DNA of 64,000 nucleotides from WHSO01 sp963732875 (GCA_963732875.1 CAVTBD010000002.1:1240001-1304000), one strand, 5' to 3'; positions 1-9,176 are shown, counted from the stretch's first letter. Translations and numbers: made by a program. Notes: generated from the sequence alone by a model not told the origin.

Positions 1-429
1 CGCGAAATGCAGCAGCCACCCTCGTTCGGCCTGCAGATCGGTTACCGTTACGACACCTCGCCGCTCAACTGGGACGACGGCACACCGGTGCCGCCGCCGG
101 AACGCGAGAGCTACACCGCGACCACGCGCCCCGGTGCCCGTGCGCCCGACGCCCGCCTTCCCGATGACCGCCCCCTGCTCGACCTCTACGGGCGCGGCTT
201 CGTGCTGGTGCGGCTCGGCCGCGACGCCCCCTCCGGAGAAGACTTCCAACAGGCTGCCGCGGCGCGGGGTGTGCCGCTACAATCGGTCGTCGTGACGGAG
301 CCGGAAATCCAGCGCCTCTATGAGCGCCGCCTGGTGCTGGTGCGTCCCGACGGGCATGTCGCCTGGCGCGACGACTCTCCGCCGATCAATCCGATCGCCG
401 TCATCGACCGTATCCGCGGGGCGGCCTGA
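1..429 (+). CDS. FAD-dependent aromatic monooxygenase, C-terminal fragment
   Basis: The reading frame is open from the first base and ends at 429, so only the last ~142 residues of a longer gene are present. The fragment begins with a segment reading FGLQIGYRY, typical of the end of the substrate domain of PheA/TfdB/MhpA-type flavin hydroxylases. It continues into a thioredoxin-like C-terminal domain (LLDLYGRGFVLVRLG ... RLVLVRPDGHVAWR). These enzymes use FAD and NAD(P)H to hydroxylate aromatic rings in the cytoplasm. The FAD-binding GxGxxG and DG motifs lie outside the window, so catalytic competence cannot be judged. An isochorismatase-like gene follows 35 bp downstream on the same strand, suggesting one catabolic transcript. 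The substrate is unknown. Confidence 0.82.
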   Translation, partial: REMQQPPSFGLQIGYRYDTSPLNWDDGTPVPPPERESYTATTRPGARAPDARLPDDRPLLDLYGRGFVLVRLGRDAPSGEDFQQAAAARGVPLQSVVVTEPEIQRLYERRLVLVRPDGHVAWRDDSPPINPIAVIDRIRGAA

Positions 430-464
430 CCCCTGACGATTACCAACCAAGTAAAGGAGCTCCC

Positions 465-1121
465 ATGCCTGCCGACATCGATCTCGACCCGAGTCTCGCC
501 GCAAGCCACGCTGGCCTCGTCATGTTCGACGCCCTCAACGGCTACCTCCATCCCGACGATTCCGCCAAGGAGGCCCATCTCCGCAACTGGCATATCCGCG
601 AAAACATGCAGAAGCTGGTGGGCGGCGCCCATGGCCACGGGCTCACGGTGTTCTACGCCTCCGGCGACCACGCCGCCGACGGCGCCGACATCGCCACGCG
701 GCTGACCGACACCGACATGGAGCTCAGGCCCTGGAACGGCCGCGACCGGACCTTCAACCCGTCGAGCCGCCACGGCAGCCATGCCGCCGAGGTGGCGCCC
801 GAGGTCGCCCCCGGCCCCGGCGACGTGATGGTGCCCAAGCACCGCTGGAGCGCGTTCTTCCAGACCCACCTCGAGCTGCAGTTCCGCACTCGCGGGCTGC
901 GCACGGTGATCCTCGCCGGCGGGTCCACCGACGTCGGCATCGTGTCCACCGCGTTCGCCGCCCGGGACCTCGATTTCGGCATCGTGATCGTGCGTGACTG
1001 CTGCTACTCCCACCGCGACGGCAACAACGACTTCCTGATGACACGGATCTTCCCGCGCATGGCGCGGATCCTGACCGCCGACGAAGCCGTCGCGCTCATG
1101 GTCGGACAGGCGAATGTATAA
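465..1121 (+). CDS. Isochorismatase-like hydrolase without the nucleophilic cysteine
   Basis: A 218-residue Rossmann-like protein of the isochorismatase superfamily, with an AGGAG-like ribosome site before the ATG. The general-base Asp is visible at about residue 22 (LVMFDALNGY) and the Lys at about 125 (VPKHRWSAFF). The motif around residues 152-161 reads GGSTDVGIVST, so Gly158 sits where cysteine hydrolases (nicotinamidase, N-carbamoylsarcosine amidase) carry the nucleophilic Cys. True isochorismatases such as EntB and PhzD also have Gly here and hydrolyse a vinyl ether without a covalent intermediate. That makes a vinyl-ether hydrolase, or a non-amidase role, more likely than an amidase. 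It follows the monooxygenase fragment at short spacing. No siderophore or phenazine genes are nearby, so the substrate is unknown. An AT-rich stretch (about 1118-1190) separates it from the next gene. Confidence 0.8.
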   Translation: MPADIDLDPSLAASHAGLVMFDALNGYLHPDDSAKEAHLRNWHIRENMQKLVGGAHGHGLTVFYASGDHAADGADIATRLTDTDMELRPWNGRDRTFNPSSRHGSHAAEVAPEVAPGPGDVMVPKHRWSAFFQTHLELQFRTRGLRTVILAGGSTDVGIVSTAFAARDLDFGIVIVRDCCYSHRDGNNDFLMTRIFPRMARILTADEAVALMVGQANV

Positions 1122-1282
1122 GCATAAGAATCTATGTATTACCTTGTATGTAACTAATAATATTGAGTAAAATTATTTAGAGTTTCTTTACCATTCCCCG
1201 ACATTCTGGATCGATCCGTAAGACGGCTTCGCGGGCAGGGGGATGAGCCCTTAACGGGCCGGAACTGGCGGATCACGGGGCG

Positions 1283-4200
1283 ATGCAGGGATACGACCTC
1301 TCTCAAATTCTCGAACCTTTGGCAAAAGGCGAGGACCTCGACCGGGTCCTGCGCCTCGTTTGCGAAATGATCGAGCAGCAGCGCGCCGACGACAAGGTGC
1401 TGGCCTCGGTCGTCCTGAAGGATCCGAAGACCGGAAATCTCCGTATCGCTGCCGGGCCGAGTCTTCCCGAGGAATACATCACGGCCGTCCGGGCCCTCAA
1501 GCCGGGGCCCCGGGCCGGGTCCTGCGGTACCGCCATCTATCGCGGCGAGCGCGTCATCGTCACGGATACGACCACGGATCCGCTGTGGGAAGGCGGTCGC
1601 GAGCTCGCTCGGCATTTCGGGATACGCGCATGCTGGTCCCAGCCGATCCTGGGAACCGGCAACGAGGTGCTCGGCACCTTCGCGCTTCATTACCCGACGG
1701 TGAAACACCCGACGGCGACCGATCTCGAAATGATCGCGCAACTGTCGTGGATCGCCGGCATCGCCATCGAACGGGCGCGGGCCGAATCGGAGAAGAAGGC
1801 CCGTTCGGACACCCTCACCGCCATGGTGGAGAACGTCAACCAAGGCATCGCGATCTTCGGCTCCGACCGCCGGCTGCTGCATTTCAACAAGCGTTACCAG
1901 GATCTCTACAGGCTGCCGGAGGGCCTGCTCGCGCCCGGGCGGCATTATACGGAAATCCTGCGCCATATGATCGAGCGCGGCGAATACGGGGCCGTCGATG
2001 CCGAAGAGTTCATCGCGCGGCGCATGGGCGAGCTCGACACCATCCCCGAATGGCGTAACCTGCGCCACCGCGCCGACGGGACGATCATCGCCATATACCG
2101 CCGCAACCTGCCCGACGGCGGGCTCATCATTACCTTCACGGATATCTCCGCCGAAGTCCGCGCGACCTTCGAGATGCAGCGCAACGCGAAACTGCTCGCC
2201 GCTACTCTCAACAGCATCAATATTGGCATCCGCGTGATCGACGAGAACGAACGTCTCGCGCTATGGAACGACAGCTACCAGAAGATGTTTCAGCTGCCCG
2301 ACAGCCTGATGCAGACGGGCGTGCTCTACCGCGACATCCTTCACCACACGCTTTCCACCCACTTCGACAATTCGGCGGAAGTCGAGATCCGGACCCAGAA
2401 GCGGTTGCGACAACTCAAGGACAAGCAGGGGTCGAGCGAAATCAGGCATACGTTCGACGGCCGCATCATCCACCAGACGCGGGAACCGATGCCGGACGGC
2501 GGCGTGGTCAGCACCTATACGGACATGACCCAGTTGCGCCAGGCCGAATTGGCGCTCGAACGCAATTCCAGGCTGCTGCGGACCTCGCTCGAGAACATCA
2601 ACCAGGGTCTTCTCCTGTTCGACCGCGAGATGCGGCTGGTCCTGTTCAATCGCGCCTACCTGCGCCTGTTCCGGTTCGGAGAAGACGAGATCAGGACCGG
2701 CATGCAGTATCGCGAGATACTCCGGACGCTGGTCGACCGCGGCGATTACGGCGATATTGACGGCGACAAGCTGATCGCCTCTCGCCTGGCGGGCGCCACC
2801 GACGGACGTATCCATCACAACCTGTACCGCTCGCCCCACGGCGCGATCATCAGCGTCTATCGCAAGCCGGTGCCCGACGGTGGGTTCGTGATCACCTTCA
2901 CCGACGTGACCAACGAGGTCCGCGCCGGCGAGGAGGCCAAGGTCAAGTCCGCCCTGCTCCAGGCCACCCAGGACAACATGCGCCAAGGCATCTGCGTGAT
3001 GGACGAGAACCTGGTCATCGCCAATTTCAACCACCGCTGGGTGGAGATGTTCGACCTGCCACCGGAAATCGCCCGGCCCGGGGTCTCGCTTGCCGATGTC
3101 CTGAGGTTCCGTGCGACCCGTGGAGACTACGGCCCCGGCGACGTCGAAGGGCTGGTGCGCAAACGCCTCGACCGGGTGCCGAATACCAGTCCTTACCGCA
3201 TCGAACAAGTCCAGCCCGATGGGTCGGTCGTAACCATGCGCCGCACCCCGATGCCGTCGGGTGGCTTCGTCACCACCTATACCGACGTGACCGAACGCTG
3301 GAAGGCGGAACGCGAGCTGGAGCGCAAGACGGCTCTCCTAGAGGCGATCTTCAACACCCAGACCCAGGGCATCGCCGTCTTCGATCAGGATTTCAGGCTG
3401 ATCACCCGCAACCGCCAGTACCAGGAAATCTTCGGCCACGACGACGACTTCCCGCCGCTCGGAACCCACTATGACGATGTCATCCGCGGCCTGGCCGAGC
3501 GTGGCGATTTTGCCGACCAGGACACCGACGAGATTCTCGCCGAATTCCATCGCAACATCGAGACCTGCCCCGAATCGAAACTCGAACACCGTCGCCCCAA
3601 CGGCCAGGTCCTGGTTGTGCACCGCAGCCGGATGCCCAACGGCGGCTTCGTCGCCACCTTCACCGACGTGACCCAGATGCGCCGCGCCGAGCAGGAAGCC
3701 GCGGAAAAGTCGAAGCTCCTGGAGACCGCGCTCGCCAGCATGAGCCAAGGAATCGTGATTCACGACAAGGACCTCCGGCTCATCGCCTACAACGACAAGT
3801 ACGTTCACGCGCGCGGCGACCTGCCGGCCGACCTGATCAGGCCAGGCGTGTCGCATGAAGAAACCATCCGGTTCCGCGCGCAACGCGGCGATTACGGGCC
3901 GGGCGACGTGGAAGAACTGGTCCGGGACCGCATGGACAAGATCCGCGAGGGCGGCATTCACTCGCCGATTCGCCTGATCAGCGGCCGCGTCATCCAGGCC
4001 CAGCGCGAGCCGATGCCCGACGGAGGCTTCGTCACCACCTACTCCGACATCACCGATTTGAAGAAGGTCGAGACCGAGCTGATGCGGGCCAAGGAAGCTG
4101 CCGAAACCGCGAACCGCGCCAAGACCGAGTTTCTGGCCAACATGAGCCACGAACTGCGCACGCCGCTCAATGCCGTGATCGGATTCTCCGAGATGATGGA

Positions 4201-4849
4201 TAACGAGATTTACGGCCCGCTGGGCGATCCGCGCTACGGGGAATACGCCAACAGCATCAACGAATCGGGCCTTCACCTGCTGAGCCTAATCGACGACATC
4301 CTGGATCTCTCGAAGATCGAGGTCGGCAAGATGGCCTTCAACGAGGAAACCGTCGAGATTCCGGCGCTCGTGGAATCCTGCCAGCTTCTGGTGGGGGATG
4401 CCGCACAAGCCAACGGCGTCATGCTGCATTCCACCATCTGGGGCCCGTTGCCGCTGGTGCGCGGGGACGGTCGCAAGATCAAGCAGGTTCTTCTCAACCT
4501 GCTGCAGAATGCCATAAAATTCACGCCGGCCGGTGGCGAGGTAAAAACCGCTGCAACGATCGACACCAATGGCGACATGCTGATCACCGTGTCGGACACC
4601 GGCATCGGCATGCGGTCGGAGGACATTCCGCGTGCATTGGAACGATTCGGTCAGATCGAGGGCAGCCTGTCACGACGCTACAACGGCGCCGGCCTCGGCC
4701 TGCCGCTGGCGAAGTCCCTTGCCGAACTGCATGGTGGCACGCTGACGATCACGAGCACGCCCGGCAAGGGTACCAAGGTCACGATGATTCTCCCCTCGGA
4801 CCGCCTTCTCGCCTGCGAGAACGACTCCCCGACCAAGGCCTCGGCCTGA
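1283..4849 (+). CDS. Soluble orphan histidine kinase, GAF plus six PAS-type repeats
   Basis: A 1188-residue cytoplasmic sensor kinase with no membrane segment. Residues ~10-165 form a GAF domain (GSCGTAIYRGERVIV ... CWSQPILG). Residues ~170-930 hold six tandem units of ~120-130 residues. Each opens with an N-GI-x-FD/MDE segment and an N-xx-Y/W-xx-x-F/L stretch, carries a variant of RGDYG, and ends with MPDGGFVTTYTDVT; a short helix links successive units. The phosphoacceptor is His956 in MSHELRTPLN, followed by an HATPase domain with an N box (LLQNAIKF, ~1070), DTGIGM and a GLGL lid. There is no receiver domain and no response regulator nearby, so the partner must be encoded elsewhere. The repeats resemble PAS_7-type units of alphaproteobacterial kinases. 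The ligand is unknown and no haem or flavin motif is evident. Confidence 0.9.
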   Translation: MQGYDLSQILEPLAKGEDLDRVLRLVCEMIEQQRADDKVLASVVLKDPKTGNLRIAAGPSLPEEYITAVRALKPGPRAGSCGTAIYRGERVIVTDTTTDPLWEGGRELARHFGIRACWSQPILGTGNEVLGTFALHYPTVKHPTATDLEMIAQLSWIAGIAIERARAESEKKARSDTLTAMVENVNQGIAIFGSDRRLLHFNKRYQDLYRLPEGLLAPGRHYTEILRHMIERGEYGAVDAEEFIARRMGELDTIPEWRNLRHRADGTIIAIYRRNLPDGGLIITFTDISAEVRATFEMQRNAKLLAATLNSINIGIRVIDENERLALWNDSYQKMFQLPDSLMQTGVLYRDILHHTLSTHFDNSAEVEIRTQKRLRQLKDKQGSSEIRHTFDGRIIHQTREPMPDGGVVSTYTDMTQLRQAELALERNSRLLRTSLENINQGLLLFDREMRLVLFNRAYLRLFRFGEDEIRTGMQYREILRTLVDRGDYGDIDGDKLIASRLAGATDGRIHHNLYRSPHGAIISVYRKPVPDGGFVITFTDVTNEVRAGEEAKVKSALLQATQDNMRQGICVMDENLVIANFNHRWVEMFDLPPEIARPGVSLADVLRFRATRGDYGPGDVEGLVRKRLDRVPNTSPYRIEQVQPDGSVVTMRRTPMPSGGFVTTYTDVTERWKAERELERKTALLEAIFNTQTQGIAVFDQDFRLITRNRQYQEIFGHDDDFPPLGTHYDDVIRGLAERGDFADQDTDEILAEFHRNIETCPESKLEHRRPNGQVLVVHRSRMPNGGFVATFTDVTQMRRAEQEAAEKSKLLETALASMSQGIVIHDKDLRLIAYNDKYVHARGDLPADLIRPGVSHEETIRFRAQRGDYGPGDVEELVRDRMDKIREGGIHSPIRLISGRVIQAQREPMPDGGFVTTYSDITDLKKVETELMRAKEAAETANRAKTEFLANMSHELRTPLNAVIGFSEMMDNEIYGPLGDPRYGEYANSINESGLHLLSLIDDILDLSKIEVGKMAFNEETVEIPALVESCQLLVGDAAQANGVMLHSTIWGPLPLVRGDGRKIKQVLLNLLQNAIKFTPAGGEVKTAATIDTNGDMLITVSDTGIGMRSEDIPRALERFGQIEGSLSRRYNGAGLGLPLAKSLAELHGGTLTITSTPGKGTKVTMILPSDRLLACENDSPTKASA

Positions 4850-4859
4850 ACGAAAATCC

Positions 4860-5744
4860 TCAGGCGAGGCGCATCTGCCGCAGGATCGCCTGAGTGACGG
4901 GGCTCGTGGCGTCGCCGAAGTCCGCGCCCATCTCGAAATGGTGGCGTCCTTCCACGACGATCAGCTCGCAGCTCTGGCCAGCCGCGCGCCAGGCCGTGGC
5001 GAAGGCGTGGCTCTGGCGCTGGAACTCCTGCAGCTCCCCGGTCCCGCAGGCGATCACCAGAGGAATTGGCGTTGCCGGAATCTGGTGTATGGCGCTGAGC
5101 GCGCGGGCGCGTTCCTCATCGAGATGGAGGTAGGTATTGCGCCAGGAATGCCGCACCGGCTCGAGGTCGAACATGCCCGAAACCGGGGCGGCACCCTTGA
5201 TGATATCGGCCGGGAGTCCATAGGCCCCTTCCCAATCCGTCACCACCATCATTCCGGTCACGTGCCCGCCCGAGGAATGACCGCTCACGAACAGGCGCTC
5301 ACGGTCGCCGCCGAAGGTCTCGGCGTTACGATAGACCCAGGCGATGGCGGCGCGCGCCTGCCGTACCTGTTCCTCGATCATCACGTCGGGGACCGAGGCA
5401 AAATTGACCGCCACGTAGTTGGCCCCGGCGGCATGGAACACCGGTGCGGGATAGCCGACCTCGTCCTTGTTGCCGGACTTCCAGGCACCGCCATGGATGA
5501 AGACCTGGATCGGCGCACCTTTCTTCGGCGCGGGAAAAATGTCCAGGACCTCCTTCCTGGTGGGGCCGTACGCGACATCGCGAATGCACGGCAGGCTCGC
5601 CCGCGCCTTCTCGCTCTCCCTGATCTTGCGGTCCTTGAAGGCCGATGAATCGGGAACCAGGCTGTGCTGGTTGTACTGGTCGTCGAGCTCCTGCTGACTG
5701 TAGTCGCGCCAGTTCCGGAATGCCACCTTCGGCTGGTCGAGCAT
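4860..5744 (-). CDS. Alpha/beta hydrolase, kynurenine formamidase/esterase-like
   Basis: A 294-residue alpha/beta hydrolase without a signal peptide. The oxyanion-hole motif HGGAW lies near residue 84. The nucleophile elbow GHSSGGH lies near residue 155. A candidate catalytic His is in EGRHHFEM near the C terminus, with an acidic residue upstream in the usual position. HGGxW plus GxSxG is the signature of hormone-sensitive-lipase/BD-FAE-like esterases and kynurenine formamidases. The acyl or amide substrate cannot be deduced, and no other tryptophan-degradation gene is visible. It lies 42 bp downstream of the pseudoprotease gene on the same strand, so the two may be co-transcribed. It converges tail-to-tail with the histidine kinase gene. 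Confidence 0.8.
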   Translation of the reverse strand: MLDQPKVAFRNWRDYSQQELDDQYNQHSLVPDSSAFKDRKIRESEKARASLPCIRDVAYGPTRKEVLDIFPAPKKGAPIQVFIHGGAWKSGNKDEVGYPAPVFHAAGANYVAVNFASVPDVMIEEQVRQARAAIAWVYRNAETFGGDRERLFVSGHSSGGHVTGMMVVTDWEGAYGLPADIIKGAAPVSGMFDLEPVRHSWRNTYLHLDEERARALSAIHQIPATPIPLVIACGTGELQEFQRQSHAFATAWRAAGQSCELIVVEGRHHFEMGADFGDATSPVTQAILRQMRLA

Positions 5745-5786
5745 GATCTTCCCCCTGTCGTTACCCGGCTGCCATGCACACAGACA

Positions 5787-6773
5787 TCAATGCAGCCTGG
5801 GAGTCTTGTAGTTACGGTTGCGGTCCTCGGAGTGGACGCGGACGGCCCGCTCCTCGCCGTTGCGGTGGATGGCGAATTCCAGCACGGCCCCGGCGTCGCC
5901 TTCCGACCACATATGCCGGAACAGATCGCCGAGGCCACTGACCGGATGGCCACCGACACCGAGAATCACGTCACCAACCCGCATTCCCGCACGGGCCGCG
6001 GGACTGCCCTCGGTCAACCCCACCACGACGAGATTTTCCCCGAACTCGGTCGCCTGCATGCCGACCCAGGGGCGGGGCGGCCGGGTCGTGTGACCGTAGC
6101 GCACCAGATCGTCGATGATTGGCGGCAGGAGATCGATCGGGATCATCATGTTGACGTCGATTGGCGTGCGGTTCTGCGTCACCTGCTGGACATAGAGCGA
6201 GCCGATCCCGACCAACCCCCCGTCAGCGGAAATCAGGCCGGTACCGGCCCAATGGGGATGGGGCGGCGCGGTATAGAGGGCTTCATCGAGGAGATATTCC
6301 CAGTATCCCGCGAATTCCTGCCGGGCGACCACGCGCGCATCGACCGCGGCACTGAGGCCGCCCAGACCACCGACCACCATGCGATCGCCGACACGCACGC
6401 TGGCCGAGCGACCGAGCTTCAACTGCGGCACGCCCAGCGGCCGCAGGGCCTGCACCAGGGCGAAACCGGTTTCGTGATCCCGCCCGACAAGATGTGCGTC
6501 GACCACCTGGCCATCCCCGGTGATCAGCCAGATCTGCTCCGCTTCCGTGACCAGGTACCCCACCGTCACGACCAGCCCGTCTCCGGAAATCACGCACCCG
6601 TTGCCGGCGCGCTCGGTACCAAGCCGGCTCGCGCTGTGGGCATCCGGCGGCACGGTGACGCGCAATCCCACGATCGCACCAAGGGTGCGTTCCAGATCAA
6701 AGCCGTAGTCTTCAGGGTTTGGTTCTATCGCTTCCATTCGGGTCGCAACGGCCATTACAGCCGTCGCCTCCAT
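5787..6773 (-). CDS. HtrA-like trypsin-fold/PDZ protein lacking the catalytic triad
   Basis: A 328-residue protein from the ATG at 6773; the frame stays open upstream but that part looks non-coding. Residues ~30-205 follow the S1C (DegP/HtrA) fold and ~235-320 form a PDZ domain (PWVGMQATEF ... SPAARAGMRVGDVILG). All three catalytic positions appear changed. The His block reads VVTVGYLVT (Tyr73 for His), the Asp block DHETGFALV (Gly103 for Asp) and the Ser block PHWAGTGL (Ala176 for Ser in GNSGG). No clear signal peptide is seen, so its compartment is uncertain. It is best read as a pseudoprotease that binds peptides or scaffolds a partner. The start is uncertain: in-frame ATGs at 6755 and 6737 also lack a clear Shine-Dalgarno. 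Confidence 0.75.
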   Translation of the reverse strand: MEATAVMAVATRMEAIEPNPEDYGFDLERTLGAIVGLRVTVPPDAHSASRLGTERAGNGCVISGDGLVVTVGYLVTEAEQIWLITGDGQVVDAHLVGRDHETGFALVQALRPLGVPQLKLGRSASVRVGDRMVVGGLGGLSAAVDARVVARQEFAGYWEYLLDEALYTAPPHPHWAGTGLISADGGLVGIGSLYVQQVTQNRTPIDVNMMIPIDLLPPIIDDLVRYGHTTRPPRPWVGMQATEFGENLVVVGLTEGSPAARAGMRVGDVILGVGGHPVSGLGDLFRHMWSEGDAGAVLEFAIHRNGEERAVRVHSEDRNRNYKTPRLH

Positions 6774-6988
6774 GGGGCCATGTACAAGGACCGGTGACAA
6801 GGATAGGACAGGGCGCCGCCCAGAGCAAAGGCTCCGCCGGCGGCCGCCCCGGCCGGGTGTCCGACCCCGCCGTGATTCCGCCACAATCCAACGGAGAATC
6901 CAGTTGCGGACCGCTAGGCTTTGGCGGCAGGGTCCGCGCCGGGGTGCGGACAAAACCGGCGCTCGCCCCCTTCTGTGGAGATTCAAGG

Positions 6989-8000
6989 ATGCTGCTCACT
7001 CGCTCACTGGCCGCCATTGCGGTAACCGTCACCCTTGCCGCGCCCCTTGGCGGCATCGCTTCGGCGCAGGACTACAAGGGCAAGCAGGTCAAGGTGGTGG
7101 TCGGGTTCTCTCCCGGCGGCGGATACGACGCCTATGGCCGAACTCGTCGCCCGGCACATCGGCAAATACATTCCCGGCAAGCCCGTCGTGATCGTCCAGA
7201 ACATGCCGGGTGCCTCGTCCATGAAGGCGATCCGCTACCTCGACGCGGGCGCGCCGATGGACGGCACCGTCATGACCATCTTCAACCCCGGCCTGATCGC
7301 CCAGGCGCTGACCGAGCCGAACAAGGTGAAGGTCGATTTCACCAAGCTCCACTTCGTCGGCAGCGTGTCATCCGACATCCGCCTCTGCTACTTCTGGGGC
7401 AAGACCGGTATCAGGAACTGGGACGACATGCTGAAGCGTCCGCAGATCGTCATGGGCGCCACCGCGACGGGATCGTCCGCCTATCTCAACGGCGCGCTGC
7501 TGCGCAACATGTTCGGCGCGAAGATCAAGCACGTGCTGGGCTATCCCGGCTCGGCCGAGCAGCGCATCGCGATCGAGCGCGGCGAGCTTGACGGGGACTG
7601 CGGCGCCTGGGGCTCGACACCCGCCAACTGGATTCACGAGAAGAAGATCAACATGATCGTCCGCTTCTCGCGTGCTTCCGCACCCGATATGCCCGAGATG
7701 CCCTACATCCTCGACATGGCCAAGACCAATGAACAGAAGCAGATTTTGAATCTCGTCCTGGCACCCAGCGAGATCGGCCGTCCGTTCGTGATGTCGGCCG
7801 AAACGCCGGCGGGCAAGCTCGCCGTGATGCGCACCGCGTTCATGGAGACGGTCAAGGACAAGGCCTTCCTCGCCGAAGCGGAGAAGGGCAAACGCGAGGT
7901 GATCGGCCCGCTCGACGGCGAGGCGGCCGAGGCCGCGGTGCGCGAGATATACAAAACCCCCAAGGCGGTGATCGCCAAGGCCGCCGACATGACCAAATAG
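6989..8000 (+). pseudogene. Tripartite tricarboxylate receptor (Bug/TctC family), frameshifted
   Basis: A periplasmic solute-binding protein of the TctC/Bug family, normally ~320-330 residues. A signal peptide starts at the ATG at 6989 and ends near GIASAQ. The mature part opens with VKVVVGFSPGGGYDAYG, the usual ligand-loop motif. The frame then breaks: the continuation (ELVARHIGKYIPGKPVVIVQ through to the stop at 8000) is read one frame over, with the join at about 7130-7142. Removing one base of the GGCC there restores a full-length product. No other defect is seen, so this may be a sequencing error or a recent mutation. No tctA or tctB genes are nearby, as is common for this receptor family. 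The ligand is probably a carboxylate and is not identified. Bases 8001-8150 hold no gene that I can support. Confidence 0.85.
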
Positions 8001-8150
8001 GCGGCTCCTGCCCCGAGAATGCGGCTTCGGCCAACTTGCGGGCGGGGGAGCGGGTCCTTGCCGAAGTGGCCGATTCTGGCCTACCCTTGGGCCAGCTACA
8101 ATATGAACACACGGACCATCGGCGTCCGGGCGAGGAATCGGGAGATCGAG

Positions 8151-8675
8151 ATGGGATACACGCTCGAACAGTTCTGCAAGGATTGTCACGACATCATCAG
8201 CAAGGGGACCGATAAGGCCTCCCTCGACCGCGTCGCGGAAAAGCTCAAGGACCTGGTCTCCAATCCGGATTTCGTCGGCGCGACGTTCAAGGACGACATG
8301 CCCCCGGGCAAGCGGGAGCTGTGGCACGATCCAGACACCGACGTATACGTGCTGGCCCATGTCCAGCGCGAGGGCAAGGGCGGCAACCCGCACAGCCACG
8401 GCAACTCCTGGGCGATCTATTCCAACTGCCGCGGCTATACCGACATGGTGGAATGGCGCCGTACCAACGCCGAGAACGCCGACCATGCGGAACTCGATAT
8501 CGCCAGGAAGTACCGCATCGGTCCGGGCGATTCTCAGGCCTACGGGCCCGGCATGATCCACTCCACCGCTCATCCGGAGAAGGCCTGGGTCATCCGCATC
8601 ACCGGCGGCGACCTCGACCACGTGCCGCGGTTCCGGTTCGATCCGCGCAAGGACAAGATCATGGCCGAGGCATAG
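8151..8675 (+). CDS. Cupin-fold protein, cysteine-dioxygenase-like
   Basis: A 174-residue cytoplasmic cupin. The ATG at 8151 is chosen because GGGAGATCGAG directly precedes it and the open frame upstream looks non-coding. A helical N-terminal segment (about 1-50) precedes the beta barrel. A metal-binding HxH is visible in NPHSHGNSWAIY (~85-95), with a further His in GMIHSTAHPEKAW (~140-150). This layout resembles thiol-dioxygenase-like cupins, which bind Fe(II) and oxidise small thiols, but the substrate is not evident. An intrinsic terminator follows about 35 bp downstream, so the gene ends a transcript. The receptor gene lies 150 bp upstream on the same strand and may be expressed with it. 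Confidence 0.7.
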   Translation: MGYTLEQFCKDCHDIISKGTDKASLDRVAEKLKDLVSNPDFVGATFKDDMPPGKRELWHDPDTDVYVLAHVQREGKGGNPHSHGNSWAIYSNCRGYTDMVEWRRTNAENADHAELDIARKYRIGPGDSQAYGPGMIHSTAHPEKAWVIRITGGDLDHVPRFRFDPRKDKIMAEA

Positions 8676-8709
8676 ATCCCTCGGACACCGTTACCTTTCC
8701 CAGGAAAAG

Positions 8710-8736
8710 CGCCGGATTTCCGCCCGGCGTTTTTTT
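8710..8736 (+). terminator. Intrinsic terminator after the cupin gene
   Basis: A 6-bp GC stem (CGCCGG at 8710-8715 pairing with CCGGCG at 8724-8729) is followed directly by seven T residues. It sits 35 bp after the cupin stop codon and upstream of the BON lipoprotein gene, so it should separate the two transcripts. Confidence 0.75.
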
Positions 8737-8846
8737 CATGCGCGTGCGCAACGTGCTGATCGTGCGGACAAAACCTGCCGCGTGGAACCCCGTGCGGCTC
8801 TCCCGCGTTAATCGGGCATCACACCTGATGAACAACGGAGAGAACC

Positions 8847-9167
8847 ATGTTTCGTTCCCTTGCCACGGCCTTGGCCATCGCAATCTCCGTGCCCGCGATC
8901 ACCGCCTGCACGGAAACAACCACCCAGGAAAGCACGGGGCAGTATGTCGACAGCTCGGTGATCACCACGAAGGTAAAAACGGCCATCGCTCGCAGCGATA
9001 AGCTGAGCGTCTTCGACATCGGCGTCACTACCTTCAAGGACGTGGTGCAGCTCAGCGGCTACGTCGATTCGGCCGACCAGAAGGAGCTGGCAGGACAGCT
9101 GGCGCGCGACGTCAAGGGCGTGAAGGAAGTCCACAACAACATCCAGATCAAGCCCGCCGCCAAATAG
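8847..9167 (+). CDS. BON-domain lipoprotein
   Basis: A 106-residue envelope lipoprotein. The N-terminal signal ends in a lipobox (PAITAC) with Cys21 as the lipidation site. One BON domain follows at about residues 33-100 (SSVITTKVKTAIARSD ... VVQLSGYVDS ... GVKEVHNNIQI). BON domains are found in OsmY and in secretin and mechanosensitive-channel proteins and are thought to contact membranes or protect the envelope under osmotic stress. GGAGAG precedes the ATG at good spacing. The gene stands alone between a terminator and a convergent porin gene. The role in osmotic or envelope stress is by family analogy only. Confidence 0.85.
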   Translation: MFRSLATALAIAISVPAITACTETTTQESTGQYVDSSVITTKVKTAIARSDKLSVFDIGVTTFKDVVQLSGYVDSADQKELAGQLARDVKGVKEVHNNIQIKPAAK

Positions 9168-9176
9168 GCAACGCGA

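Noticed and set aside
2261..4276. Two ~315-codon minus-strand frames inside the histidine kinase gene
   Set aside because: They repeat because the PAS units repeat; no ribosome site or family motif.
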